From Nephromyces sp. MM_2019 (Eukaryota; Apicomplexa; Aconoidasida; Nephromycida), in assembly GCA_015657535.1 (NCBI GenBank), contig JADHZB010001636.1:10637-34665 (forward strand): DNA of 24,029 bases, written 5' to 3'. The position numbers and the translations under genes are program-made. The notes under the pieces were generated by a model that saw only the letters and a list, made by a program, of their open reading frames with translations, made no database searches and was not told the DNA's origin. Shown one piece after another: positions 9,547 through 20,600 of this stretch (its first letter is position 1; every line of letters starts with the position of its first letter).

Positions 9547-12500
9547 TTAGACTATTATTTTTAGTATAGCAGCGCTAATCTCACGCGCAATCTCAGCATA
9601 ATTGCTTTCAAGTCATTCCATAGCAATGGAGGCAACACACGTTGTCAAATTCTTACATGTGGTAATTCCGCAGCTCAAATCGCTTCTAAAGATGACATAT
9701 GTGTACCTCCTATGAGTCCACTATGAAAGGATGGTTTGTGAATGAAAGACTACTCGCAGCCCTTACATTGCAAACAAGAGACTTCACCCTAACCCACACT
9801 AAATAGTGACTATAGGGCTTATGACATCAGATGCTGATATTTCGTTACCCCCGATAATTTTAGTATGGTGCGAAGAAGATTCTCTTACACAAGAACCTCT
9901 TCCCTAATTAAACCATTGAAACACACATTCTTATATAATTCAGTTGCCCATGAAATGCTTGGGGGATTACACCTTTCCGTCCCCAAACTAACTCGGGCAG
10001 AAAGGAACCAACCATAGAAGAAGTCAGTTGAAGCACACACATCCGCCCTGCTGCTGCTTCCCACACAAGAGACCCAGTGTATGCAAAAGAAGGAACCCAA
10101 CTATGCAAGTCTGGGACTGATTGGCAAAGCAATATGCCAGGTATACCCTCAGTATTCCTTGATTTGTAGACATCGAAGGTTGACATATCACGTGCTATAA
10201 AGCCATTGAATGCAAGTTTTGGAATAGTGTAAATTTTGTAGCAGGCACGAAGAAGATCATGAAGTGCTTCCTTCCATTGTCAGGACGCTCGAACACACTG
10301 TAGCTAAAAATGTCGGAGGCACTGCCAGCAATCTATTCAAACCGCTTAAAGCATATGCTTCATAGTAATTTCGACAATAGTTTTCTCGATCACTGGTTTT
10401 CCCTTCAGTGCTGCAGGTAGTTCTTACGTCTTGCACATGTCTCCAAAGCGGTTGGTGTACTTGCGCATAATTCTTTGCGCAGACTCCCTCTACAACATCA
10501 CACAGTATGCCTTTAACTTCCACGAATTCCAAGAGGCCACGAGGGTGAAGCTGCCCAGATTATGGCATTTTTACTATCAACATATTCTCACCTAAAACTT
10601 AGTTGCTATGCGAATCAAAATATGCGCTTATATTTATTTTGAACTAAAACGCTGGGAAATGGTACGACACTCATTTCATCCAGCAAGTCACACTTTAAGG
10701 TCGCGTATGACATGCATCTCTAGAGGATGCTAATCACGTGTAAGTCCGTCTGGCAATAAAAGTGCTCGGAAGGATTTTTAAGTTACGCTTGTTGATGTGT
10801 GCATGCCTGTGTATGCCCTTGTTGATGTGCGTATGTGTGTGTATGCCCTTGTTGATGTACCTGTGTGTGCATGCCCTTCTTGACATGCGTATATCCATGC
10901 ATTATCAAGCATAACTATACTACTGCCCATCACCTCAAAGACCACCGTATAGGTACTGCACACTTGGAAACACGTGGGAAATGAAAAGAGTTCCTCTGTC
11001 TTTTCATGCCTCCGTGTATTCCTGGATACAGCACTCTACATTTGAAATTTCTCTGTAATCGGCAGTAAGCTCTGCCAGTCTAAATGTAGTAGTCAGCTTT
11101 GTAAAGAGGAATTTGCCTGAAGATCCAATCATCCGTTTAAATCCATGAATCTTCTATTTTGTGGAATGTCACCCAATTCAGCAAGTACACTTCATTCAGC
11201 TGATGTATATATATTAGAACGCTGCGAGTACGCAGAGCACACGTAGATTTGGAGCACTCCCCCATTATATAGAAGTGTAGCTAATTAATAGCTTAAAGAT
11301 AGTAGTACGCACTTTTCGTGTACGCCTCGCAGCTTTTCTCATAGTGAGCATAGTTCATATCCATTCTATGAATCACGCAGGGAAGGCAGGCCCAGGGTGA
11401 CGACTTCCGATGCAGACAAATATCGGTCGTATCATAAAAACATTGAGTATCATTGAGTTTCTTTTTTTGCGTGAGTGCTAGCCTCGGTTGAAACCTCGTT
11501 TAATTACTGGTAATAACTTGAAAATAATTTTTTGACGTACCAAAAAGTTGTAAGATTCTTTCCTAGGTTCATTTGCTTGATATTTTAGAAAGCAGCAATT
11601 GAGTTAACATCAACAAAAAAAGGTGTCCCTGCAAAGCGTGAAAAATCTGCCTGCTCATTTTACTCCAAAGTTGTTTCTCAGAGCAAAGTGAAGCGTCTTC
11701 ATAGTACAAGCTTCGCCACTTTATAGCAACACATATAAGAAGGTACCTCGCGATGGAGGAAAAAGAAACTAAATTTAAGCGGTAGTTGAGTTTTCTGGGA
11801 GGCAGACTAACATACCAAGATTTTAAGAGATGTTATTACGGAAAAGGAAACTTCGATGCCTTTGCAGGCTCTCACATCGTTTTGGTAGTGCTACTTTACG
11901 GGATACATAAATTCACGACCAAAAATAAAGGTAAACACGGAGAACCAAGCAAGTGAAGGGGGGAGTGTAGGATTTGATGCTCATCATAACAAGGCATAGT
12001 GTGCTTGCTTTGCGTACCTCTCAACTTCACAGCTGGAAACTAGCATTACTCCCATTCCAGTGAAAAACTATAACCGATTTCCTACATATCTTTTTGCCAA
12101 GCCAAATGCTTCAGTGATACCCTGCGTCATACGAGCATTTCCTCGAGCCCTTCGACAGAAGCTTATGCTGCAAGTTCGTTTACCGCTGACTTGGGTCACT
12201 CCTTTGTATACATCGTATACGGTAAAGTCATTCATAAACTGTACCCTAATCGCTGTTTCATGCTATACAAGTCCTGCTTGCTATAGTAGGCGGTTATACT
12301 AGACTATAAACCGCTGCTCGGTGAATATATATATTGCTTGCCGGGCTAAGATAAAGCGAAACACTTTTTTTCGATGTTCTGCGTAGATGTGCTATGGATT
12401 AAATGCGTTTCTGATAATGCTTTGCGTTAGCAATATAAATTAAAAGTACATGCTCAACTATTCGATATCTGTATTTCCATATTATGTAATACGAACGAAA

Positions 12501-13213
12501 TTTACTTTAAATCTACCGGGAGGTGCACTTTCACTGTCTATCTAGCAAAAGTTGCAAAACCTCCAGAGAGTGGGATAGCCCAAACTCCTTCGTGGGCGCT
12601 TATGATACTCGCCCCTTCCTTCTAGCTCTGCTACCTGGAGCTGGTATATGTGCTCAGACCTACTTGGTAGTCACTCTCTTGCTAAAATGCGTACGCGCTT
12701 TCCAACCCTGCCTGCTACTTAACCTCTCGACATGATCCAGCTGATGAACCGCATTAGCTAGAGCTCTAGTAGCTGACAAGCAAAAAATTCTAGTTGAATA
12801 GAACGATCTCTCTATACATTATTCTTGGTAAAAGGAGCAGCCTTCTATCGTGTGAGGCTCACGTACAAACGAGAGAGGTTCTTCCTCAATTTGTAAAAGG
12901 TTTTCATTGCCGTAGATTCCACTTTTTCATGCAAAGCAACCTGAGAATAATTCTTCCGAAATTTTTGGGTAAGCGCAAACAGCCTCATTCCGTACATAAA
13001 GGCAATAGTGGTCTTTTTGCCCATAGTTATCCCCTAATATACACTTCGAAGGCTATTATTATGTCGGATAAGTAAATAACATATCATTTTCGTCAGGTCT
13101 TTACCTCCTTCTTACTCCTTCGGAAATTTTGCTTTCACATTTTTCCAAATTCATAAAGCTAGATATAGAATACATCACCTTGAAACTTCCAATAATAAGC
13201 CCACGTCAATCCA
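9547..13213 (-). CDS. Unrecognised 19-exon gene, mostly helical protein of about 466 residues
   Basis: Minus-strand chain with consistent phases: 13179-13213, 13116-13131, 12867-13033, 12664-12789, 12517-12533, 12365-12410, 12245-12280, 12086-12167, 12018-12067, 11747-11794, 11313-11365, 11030-11116, 10934-10962, 10651-10719, 10323-10550, 10147-10270, 9891-9991, 9657-9685, 9547-9604 (stop TAA), 1401 nt in total. Best-supported are 12867-13033 (KVESTAMKTFYKLRKNLSR), 12664-12789 (LANAVHQLDHVERLSS), 12086-12167, 11030-11116 (FRLAELTADYREIS), 10323-10550 (DRENYCRNYYEAYALSGLN) and 9891-9991 (SWATELYKNVCFNGLIREEV). The C-terminus reads YAEIAREISAAILKIIV. Tyr-rich amphipathic helices dominate; no catalytic motif, signal peptide or clear membrane span is seen. 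Helical scaffolds such as BAR or TPR proteins are possible, but I do not recognise it. The 16-17 nt exons at 13116 and 12517 and the 52-nt intron at 10271-10322 are the weakest joins. The 5' end is not found; another exon may lie near 13.3 kb. Confidence 0.5.
10788..10900. repeat. 30-bp tandem repeat (about 3.5 copies)
   Basis: CTTGTTGATGTG recurs at 10788, 10818 and 10848, exactly 30 bases apart, with a degenerate CTTCTTGACATG at 10876. The spacers hold GTGTGTATGCC blocks. It lies in the intron between exons 10934-10962 and 10651-10719 of the minus gene. Confidence 0.85.
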
Positions 13214-14302
13214 CTGAAAATCCCAGGAAATTTCATTACTTCTTTTCCTCCGTTGATATTCATCACAGCGTTTAATTCTTATTCCACTAGTTACTTGCTG
13301 CTATGCTATGCGCCTGTTGCACTGAAATAAGAGTCCCTTTTTTCCATCAGCAAGAATATATTTTCTCGTTTGCCCTAACCAATTATGGGGTAAAACGATT
13401 TTGTTTTCCCGCAAACGAAAGTGCCACTGAGTATTGCCAAACATTATATATCGTATACATTATCCTGTACACAATGGAAATCCCTACCACTAGCATAACT
13501 CGCTCCGGAAAAATAAAAGCTAGCACGTGTTGTGTATGGACAAAGAAGTAGATCAACTACCTTTGATGTTTTCACTATCTATTCCCCCTTTCTAAAGCAT
13601 TACACGACCACTCGCTGATTCTAATTTCGTTATTAATACTAAATGCAAGGTGCCATCTTTCATTCTCACCGGTAAGCGCGAAAAGTGCCATGTAACCGCA
13701 TGTAGTTTTCAATGAGTAAAAAAAATTTAAAAATAGCAGCCACACACGGCAATATTTTATAAAATGCTAATTCCTATCACATAAATACTTACCCTCACTA
13801 CGGCATAGCCTAGGATAGAGCAAGGCGTATTCAGTAGAATTTTTCTAATGACTCAGTGCTGTTTTTAAAGAAACTCAAGTGAAGCGAAGTTCCATTTGTA
13901 AAGCATGAATATGATTACTGCAATCCTGCATGAAGTCTCGTTTCGTGACGCTTCTTCCATTATATAAGCACTAAGTGCGTCAAGACCACTGCCATCCCAA
14001 CATTTCTAATGTACTACTTGTTGGGGATAAATTTTTTTCCAATACCGCTTCCACAAAGTGATAAATTTGTATACATTAAACTATGCAAAAATACAACAGC
14101 TTCCAAGCCTTTTTCGGAAAAAAATGCATGCAATCGACAGTAAGTCATAGCAAAACTAGTCGATTTTGTTGCTAATGTGGCAGCTTTTATCTCATTACCT
14201 TTAAAAGAAGATCCTAAAAACCTTCGGTAGATTTCTCAAATAGAATTCGCCAATAATATGATGAACCGCAGATCTTTAGCTAAAAGTTGAGGTAGAGCTA
14301 TA
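13214..14302. other. No firm gene; candidate short exon near 13.3 kb
   Basis: A minus-strand acceptor GACTCTTATTTCAG near 13321, followed by QQAHSIAA and a GTAACT donor, is exon-like but does not match the phase of the next exon at 13179-13213. The rest is AT-rich with short open frames on both strands. Confidence 0.35.
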
Positions 14303-14654
14303 TTAAAATGAAATAACAAGGTAGAAGTGGGATACGGTCAAAAAAGTCATAGCTACCAGAGAAACACCTATTCCTATGTGCATAGAATTTATTCCGCTAA
14401 TGAGCTCTATGGTTATTGGAAAGTATGCAAGGCCTGTGAATAGAAATATTTTACTATCAAAGTTTATTTGCTTTTTGCATTTCAACCGGTAACGGTTTAG
14501 CTTCCTTCTTAGCCGTAATAGCATCGTAATTGCCTACCCCTATACCCACCGGTTGAAATCGTGGCATTTGTTTATGTATCATCACCCCAAAGTACCAGCT
14601 CAGATGTGACATCAAATTGTTTAAAAGTTTGGTAAGGGTTTTTGCTACGGCCAA
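14303..14654 (-). CDS. Two candidate exons of a hydrophobic protein
   Basis: Minus strand. The first exon, ending at 14546 with G|GTATAG, contains SHLSWYFGVMIHKQMPRFQ. The second starts at 14433 after TTTCTATTCACAG and contains AYFPITIELISGINSMHIG, followed by a hydrophobic run (VSLVAMTFLTV). The phases agree (1/1). The second half could be one or two membrane spans. A longer unspliced reading of the first exon through 14457 is also open. I do not recognise the family, and neither the start nor the end of the gene is established. The donor lies inside one arm of a 12-bp inverted repeat (14479-14490 / 14548-14559). Confidence 0.35.
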
Positions 14655-14659
14655 ATTTC

Positions 14660-15591
14660 AGTCGTCACAGCTCCTTTTTTAGATGCTAAAGCTGAATAGG
14701 TGGAACAGATGCTATTTTCGAGTGTTGGGCGCACTTTACAGTGAGCGCAGTTAACTCTTTATAAGAGAATTAGTTTCCCTGAAGATAATATTATTTCATC
14801 CAGTTGCTACAAATAATCGCTTTACTGGAATATCCGCCAAAAAGCATGAAGAACTGTACCGTATTTTCTTGTAATATTACAGGCTAATTTTATAGAAAGG
14901 CGATACGGGTGTTCCAGGAAGCCTTTAAACGCTAGTGGCATCGAGAGTGGTAATACTCTTTCTGCCCTCCCTCCTGTGACCTGAGGGGAGGAACCACTGG
15001 GAGTACACATACCCTACAACTATTTTTATTTTTCGCAAGCGAAGCACAGCAGGTGCGGGTTTTAAGGCACTAAGAATTACTCAAGCAAGGTAGGAGGGCT
15101 AAAGTAGAGTGCAAGAAAATGGGAGGCTACTGATGTATGTGCATAGGGGGAGATATAGCAAGTACCATGAAGGTTGAGGCAATGGCATGAGGTGAAAACG
15201 TGATAGATAAAGAGGAAAACGCTTCGAAGAGAGCCCAAAAACCTAAATCTATACCTTTGAGCATCTGCACGAGTACCTGATTGCGCATAAGTAAGCACAT
15301 TACACTAGGTGCTCGCTTGCATACCTATCTAGAGATCAGATATTGCACATATCGATTACCATCAGTTTAGGCTTCCATGATATCGGAATAGTCTTAATGA
15401 GTGGTTTTCAATAATTTTTAAAACAAGAATTTTCTCATGCCAAATGCATGTAAAGATTAAAAATGCAAGGTAAATTCACCCTTACATATACAGACCACTA
15501 CCGGCGTGCCGTTAAACACGGATTGCCGTCCCAAGGACAAATCTCTGATACAATTAGATTAAAACTAGCTGCTGAGTTGTGAGGAAGCACG
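14660..15591. other. 5' region of the plus-strand EF-hand-like gene
   Basis: Intergenic-looking DNA upstream of the ATG at 15592. Minus-strand frames at 14822-15010 and 15077-15298 lack supporting splice signals. No promoter element is recognisable with confidence. Confidence 0.4.
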
Positions 15592-17759
15592 ATGGGGCAG
15601 CGATTATCCATATCCGAGCAAAAGGAGTTGAAGGCAGAGATTTATGCCTACTACCCAGGACTAGAGCAGCAGCTGGAGATGACTTTCACTTGCCATGACC
15701 TCCAGACAAAGGGGACTTTGCCATATAGCACTCTTGAACCAATATTGAGGCATCTGCTTATGCAATATGGGCTTATAGAGTATGTAACGCGATTTAGCAA
15801 TTTAGATGGTAAGCATATACGCATTAGTTAGGATTTTTTGAATGCAGACCTCCGTCAAGGGTAGATAATTTTGTACTGGATTCACCAATTTGTATGCTAG
15901 GAATAGTTTGGCATATAAACGGGGCAAAATTCCCACTTTTTTTGAAGAATGCCTCGTAGCTAAGAGCAGCCTACTATAGACAAGCAGAAAGGTGAATGTT
16001 TTATTTTAGAAGGGCATGTGTTTATTTATAAGGAGTCCACTTACAACATCTCACGACAAAAATCTGCCCTAAATCAATTAGGCGACCTACAGAAGTCTCA
16101 CCTGCAGTCAACTCTATCTAAAAAGTACAGACCAGCATTGCTTTTCACCTTTATTTACACCACTATAGCATACACTTGTTAGTAATTTAGCCCATTCGTG
16201 GTAGCTGGCACAGAATAATGGCACCCAGGTTTGCTTGCATGACCTTTAGAGCCTTCACTTATACCATCCCTTCAGGAGCCCTTGATGCTAGCCATGTGAG
16301 CTCCCAGTTGAGTCTCTTTGGCCTCCACTGTTCACCAAACACTGAGATGAGCTGCGATAAGTTCAAGTCTTTAGCGACAATATGGTTGAGGAAGATATTA
16401 GAGACCTATGCAGGTAAAGAAATTTACAGCAAAGGAAGTGGCATGTACCGATTTCACGGAGATTATTTTATGCCGAAAAAAAATATTTGGTAGAGATAGA
16501 GCCAATGTAAGCACCCAATCAGCAAAATAAAACACTTTGCAAAGTAGTGCAAAAAACAAGAGGATTACAGGAATATAACTTAATGTTCTCCGGGCTATGG
16601 TGGGGAAGCTGAATAAGGCAGAAATGATAGTTGAAGGAAAAAAAATGGAAGGACAGTAGCAGACTACTGTAGATTTAGTGCTTATGTCTAAGCTAGCTAT
16701 TAATCAAATGAGAAGACTGCTGTTTCTTAATGTGACTTAACTTGATCCTTTTTTATCGCTCTTAAAGACAAAGTTATTGTCGCGAAATCACTTCTTTCGA
16801 TACATTTTTTCCGATTGCTAATTTCAAATATTTAATGTTCTGTGTTGAAAACTTAAAGATGATCAACTTGAGTGGCAAGAAAAGATGAGGAAGGAGCAGG
16901 AGGAGCAGAATGCCAACTATACAAAGGCCATGGAGGAATATCAGAAGCAGTACGCTACGCAACAGGCGCTGTTTCAGCAAGGCTTAATCGAGCAGCAAAA
17001 GCAGGTGGCGGAATGGAGCCAGGTTAGCCGATAAAACGAATGACAAAATTTTTTTTTTTTCGAGTTTTTAACCGACAATGCAGAAGAGTGCGAACTACAT
17101 TTTTTAACCTGTGCAGCAAACCTGAAAATACTTAGCACAATTTGTATTTGTGATATTATATCCATGCTGGAGCTAGTACAACATGCTTCCTTTCATTTTG
17201 CAGCGATTGAGTACTTTGAGCAGAAAAAAGTTTCCAACGCATTAAAAAATATAGATATATATTCCTCAATGAGAGAGCGCATATGCTGCTACTAATCCAA
17301 CGTAACTGCAGAATGTTTCTCGTGCATTTAATTCATTCATATAATGTGGTGCATAATCCTGCGGCTATTATATATCATATTAAGCTTTGCTGTCCCGAAC
17401 AAAAAATTGGTCCGTAAATACTGCGTAAAACTCATTGAATACAGCTGCTAGAGGATACTCGAAAAACCCAAAAAGAAGTGTATGAAGCAGAGATGAAGAG
17501 AATGGAAGAGATTAGGCTGAAGGAACTAAACGCAGCAGAAGACGCCGCTAGGGAAGAACAGAGGATAATCCAGGAGTACATGGAAAAACTCAAGCTCTCT
17601 GCTAGTAGCGATGAGAACGGTGTATGCTTTGTCTATCCAGCTTCTAGCACGCCATATGGGGCCTGCGCCAGCGCTGGAGCACAGGAACCCTACCGAAGAA
17701 AGAAAAAGGGGAGGGAAGGCGGCTCGGAGAGCCGAAAGCCACTAAAAGAAATATGCTAA
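15592..17759 (+). CDS. Myristoylation-motif, EF-hand-like, coiled-coil protein (4 exons, 277 aa)
   Basis: Exons 15592-15808, 16276-16413, 16859-17022 and 17445-17759 total 834 nt in frame. Junctions: GATG|GTAAGC, CATCCCTTCAG, GCAG|GTAAAG, ACTTAAAG, CCAG|GTTAGC, GAATACAG. The start GCACGATGG gives MGQRLS, which fits the M-G-x-x-x-S pattern for N-myristoylation, so membrane tethering is likely. Residues 30-60 contain DLQTKGTLPYSTLEPIL, an EF-hand-like loop (D at 1, G at 6, hydrophobic at 8) lacking the usual acidic residue at position 12. A second degenerate pair follows (SNLDGALDASHV and NTEMSCDKF). From about residue 120 to 225 there is a highly charged heptad coiled coil (QEKMRKEQEEQN, EAEMKRMEEIRLKELNAAED). 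The tail is basic (RRKKKGREGG). Calcium binding is doubtful because the loops are degenerate. I do not recognise a named family; a myristoylated cytoskeletal or pellicle protein is only a guess. Confidence 0.75.
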
Positions 17760-17774
17760 GGGCTGCCGGAGGTA

Positions 17775-18790
17775 CTACCTCGTAATATTTTTGCTAAGCA
17801 AGAAGATAATCATATTATATTCTTGAATACTTTGACAAAGTAGAAAAATGCTACCCCGCGGAAAGCATTTCCAGGGGCATCTTATTTGCGCACATTCCTT
17901 CGTAGTTACTATCTTTTGTACTTGCCCATGTGTGCTGTATGAATTAGCACAGCCACGCTTACTTCTTTTGGCATCGTAATTAAAGCAGTACAATCTCGCG
18001 AGTCTCAGGTTCAACCATTCATAAAATTGCTACCCCTTTAACCCTCTTTCACTCTGTTTTGCACAGAAGTTATTTCTGTTAAGCTATAGAAAGCTTGCTT
18101 AACTCTAATATGGCAAACTTCTTATTTCCTAAGAAAGTTTAAATGAGCGGATACTTATGTATAGGTATATTCGAATCCATGCCTTAAATACATCACTCAC
18201 CCTGCGTGAATATTCCTGGTGCCGACATAAATTCGTGCAGCTCGCATGTTCTCACAAAAAGCACTCAAAATCCCTTGGTTCTGAAGCATCTTTAGAAATT
18301 TCCTGTTGCTTTTTAGGCCTAAACGAGCTCATTTCACAAGCCCCATGAACGAAGGTATTACCCCGCAAGCTTGTTCAGTACAACGCAACGTTTTGGAGAT
18401 ATTAAGATGTAGCGCTCATCGATTGAGGATTGTGCTTGTAGGGAAGCTACCTGCAATGAGGGTTTTTGTTTTGTTAATTTTTTTTTGCAAGCGGGTAATC
18501 CCAGCGTAGCCGCTTTTAATCTAATTTAAAGCGTAGCGAACAATGGAAGGACAAAAGAGCATTGAGAAACCCCTACCAAAGTCTATCCATTGAAATAAGC
18601 ACTTGGCTTCTTAGACAAGCCTTTACCCGAGAAGAAAGAAGCTGTTCTCGGGAAGTTTTTTACAGTGAATGTATGATACAAACTTCCTCCGTAAAGATTG
18701 AGGAGTGCCGAAAAAAACATTCTCATCCACCAAAATATATCATTTTTATCTCTTCCAGCACGAGCTGTTCAAGATAAAGTGATGCTCCTT
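17775..18790 (-). CDS. Unrecognised multi-exon gene, 5' end not found
   Basis: Minus-strand exons in agreeing phase: 18731-18790, 18664-18686, 18362-18450, 18201-18302, 18034-18075, 17963-17994, 17855-17897, 17775-17793 (stop TAG). Strongest are 18362-18450 (acceptor CCCTCATTGCAG, donor GCGG|GTAATA; contains SSIDERYILISPKRCVVLNK) and 18201-18302 (donor GCAGG|GTGAGTG; contains LSAFCENMRAARIYVGTRN). The most 5' exon carries SLYLEQLVLEEIKMIY, a helix. The last exon is only 19 nt and gives KNITR after a very good acceptor, TTATCTTCTTGCTTAG. The intron 18303-18361 is only 59 nt. No motif I recognise. Possible further 5' exons lie near 18.85-18.94 kb (acceptor TTTTTTTTCGTTGCAAG), where two frames compete. 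Confidence 0.5.
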
Positions 18791-19118
18791 CTGCAACCCC
18801 CTAATATAGAGAATAAATCTTCCTAACACTAACATTATGTATGTACCCATGGGTTATATAGCGTTTTCATCGGGGCGGGCAAACCGAAAAGCCCATTTGA
18901 CGATGCTTGCTTGGCATCTTAAGAGCATCCCAATACTTGCAACGAAAAAAAAGAACTGCACACGGAAGATGATCACGGGATACGGGACCAGAGAGTTACC
19001 ATATTATTATCCTCTCACTTTCCCTTGTATCACTAATTATATGATAATTACACACACTGTAGTTTTAGTTTAGTCATGTAGCCTTAGGTAGAACTTGTGT
19101 GACTATAATTTCACTAAG

Positions 19119-19330
19119 AAGCTAAGCACGGAGTCTTCGAGAAACCTGTTTTGGGGCATTCCTTTGGATCGCTTCTTGGTTGATGCATTAAGGCAAGAGC
19201 CTGAACTTTTTCTATCATCAACTCAGTATGATACACTAAAGGCAAGGCAAGATGAAATTCTTGATGAAATGGGTGGGAAAATGCGCGAGGTTTTCGTAGC
19301 ATCCATCTGTATGCTCAAGTCTGCCGGAAA
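19119..19330 (+). CDS. Exon of an unrecognised protein
   Basis: Open plus-strand segment after acceptor TAATTTCACTAAG, ending at GGAAA|GTACTC. If unspliced it stops at TAG two codons later. The peptide is convincingly protein-like: IPLDRFLVDALRQEPELFLS, then STQYDTLKARQDEILDEMGG, mixed charged and amphipathic. Codons are open over 70 residues, and the opposite strand reads poorly. A following candidate exon begins near 19400 after CCTACCTCTCTGTCGTAG and, in one frame, contains RKSENVSSLPLFSINSLLF before GT|GTAACA. The phases of the two do not settle which frame is used. Upstream exons were not found, and the 18.8-19.1 kb stretch is ambiguous. Family unknown. Confidence 0.5.
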
Positions 19331-19658
19331 GTACTCATAGAGGGGTTCGACACGCACAGTGTTTTCAACGATTATATGCCTACCTCTCTGTCGTAGCTTT
19401 TCGAAAGAGTGAAAATGTATCGTCGCTTCCGCTGTTTAGCATCAACTCTCTGCTCTTCGTGTAACATCTTCCTACAATATTAATGGTGCTAAACCGGCAA
19501 AAACTTTAATTCATCGGGGGCTAAGCAAAACCATTGCTTTAAAACTGCAGAGTACTGCAGTCACTAAGTGCCTAGTCTCATGGTAGTGATATCAAGATCA
19601 GATTTGTAAATTGCTACTAGTACTTCGTTACTGTTTTCTATAGCCTGATATACATGCA

Positions 19659-20576
19659 TTAGCTATAATTTGAGCCTAAGGAAGTATTTGAGGTTAAATC
19701 AACCGATGGAGATACACGTCTAGGAGGGCAATTTTTAATCAAAACATCATAGATTGAATAGCACACACAAATTTTTCGAAAAGCTCCTCCCACTGAAGCA
19801 TCAAGTTTCAGCGGTAGCTGCGGAAAAAATCCTCCAAAAGGGTAGGGGTAGTAGCTCCACCATCGGATCGTTAAGCAGCGTCTACCGATAAGCTTGAGAT
19901 GCAGACAGAAAATTCTAACAAACCCACCAACACAAGCAGAAATACGTTTTTGTAGCCTGAAAACATCTTTTGAAGTACTGATGCAGTGAAATATTGCAGT
20001 TTGTCTACAACTATGCAAAGTACGACCAGCTAGTGTAAACGGCACAGCTTGCATTGTACTGCTACGTGTATTATTTATATTTTCTGTAAAATTTCCGAGC
20101 GAGACTGAGCATACCTGCAAAAGAGATAAATCTCGAATACGACTTTATTCTTCCCCGCTTTCACTGACTCAGACTACTCCTCTTAGGCGCAGAGATGCGC
20201 TGTGTTACTCGCTTAATACAACATAAACCATCTTGTGAGCAGGCCACAGCTTAAATGCACACACACGTCATATTTTGGCGAATGTATATCGCTACGACGT
20301 AATACCATCCCATCTACATACAGATTGTTCTCACGAGTTAACCACTTCAACATCCTGTGAAGAGATTTTCTCTTAGTGATGCTACCCCCCCTATATCAAC
20401 GGGATATAACGGCTGGTGTGCCGTAAATCCAACATAAAAATAGAAAGGAGTTTCGCGTACTGGCGCCGAAAGTCTCTGAATTGACGAGTTTTATTGTGAG
20501 AATTAGCTTTTTTGGAACGACTACTTCCCAGTTGTCTCTGTGTGTTGCACCATAAGCTCCTCTCTCTCATTTCCAT
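19659..20576 (-). CDS. Unrecognised four-exon gene, about 205 residues
   Basis: Exons 20461-20576, 20335-20354, 20209-20249 and 19659-20114 join in perfect phase (633 nt). Junctions: CGCCA|GTACGC, TCTCTTCACAG, ACTC|GTGAGA, GCATTTAAG, CGA|GTAACA, and a textbook TTTATCTCTTTTGCAG. The N-terminal part is basic and polar (SSRSKKANSHNKTRQFRDFR). A short Cys-containing exon follows (VACSQDGLCCIKR). The terminal exon is 456 nt without a stop, among the longest open runs here, and is rich in Arg, Cys and aromatics (RRCLTIRWWSYYPYPFGGFF), ending in a Ser/Asn-rich tail. The start is set at the ATG of 20576, but the frame stays open upstream. No family recognised and no clear signal peptide. The gene converges on the plus exon at 19119-19330. 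Confidence 0.55.
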
Positions 20577-20599
20577 TATGGGAAGAAGCTTATGGTGCA
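20546..20599. repeat. Perfect 13-bp inverted repeat (hairpin)
   Basis: TGCACCATAAGCT at 20546-20558 and AGCTTATGGTGCA at 20587-20599 are exact reverse complements with a 28-base spacer. The spacer holds the proposed ATG (20576) of the minus-strand gene, so a transcript could fold around its start codon. Confidence 0.85.
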
Positions 20600-20600
20600 C

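Noticed and set aside
12523..12735. Plus-strand 70-codon frame and the similar one at 12794-13075
   Set aside because: They are shadows of minus-strand exons 12664-12789 and 12867-13033, which have splice signals and matching phases.
14303..14654. Nuclear copy of a mitochondrial membrane gene
   Set aside because: Hydrophobic, but no recognisable cytochrome oxidase or cytochrome b motif; normal splice-like signals are present.
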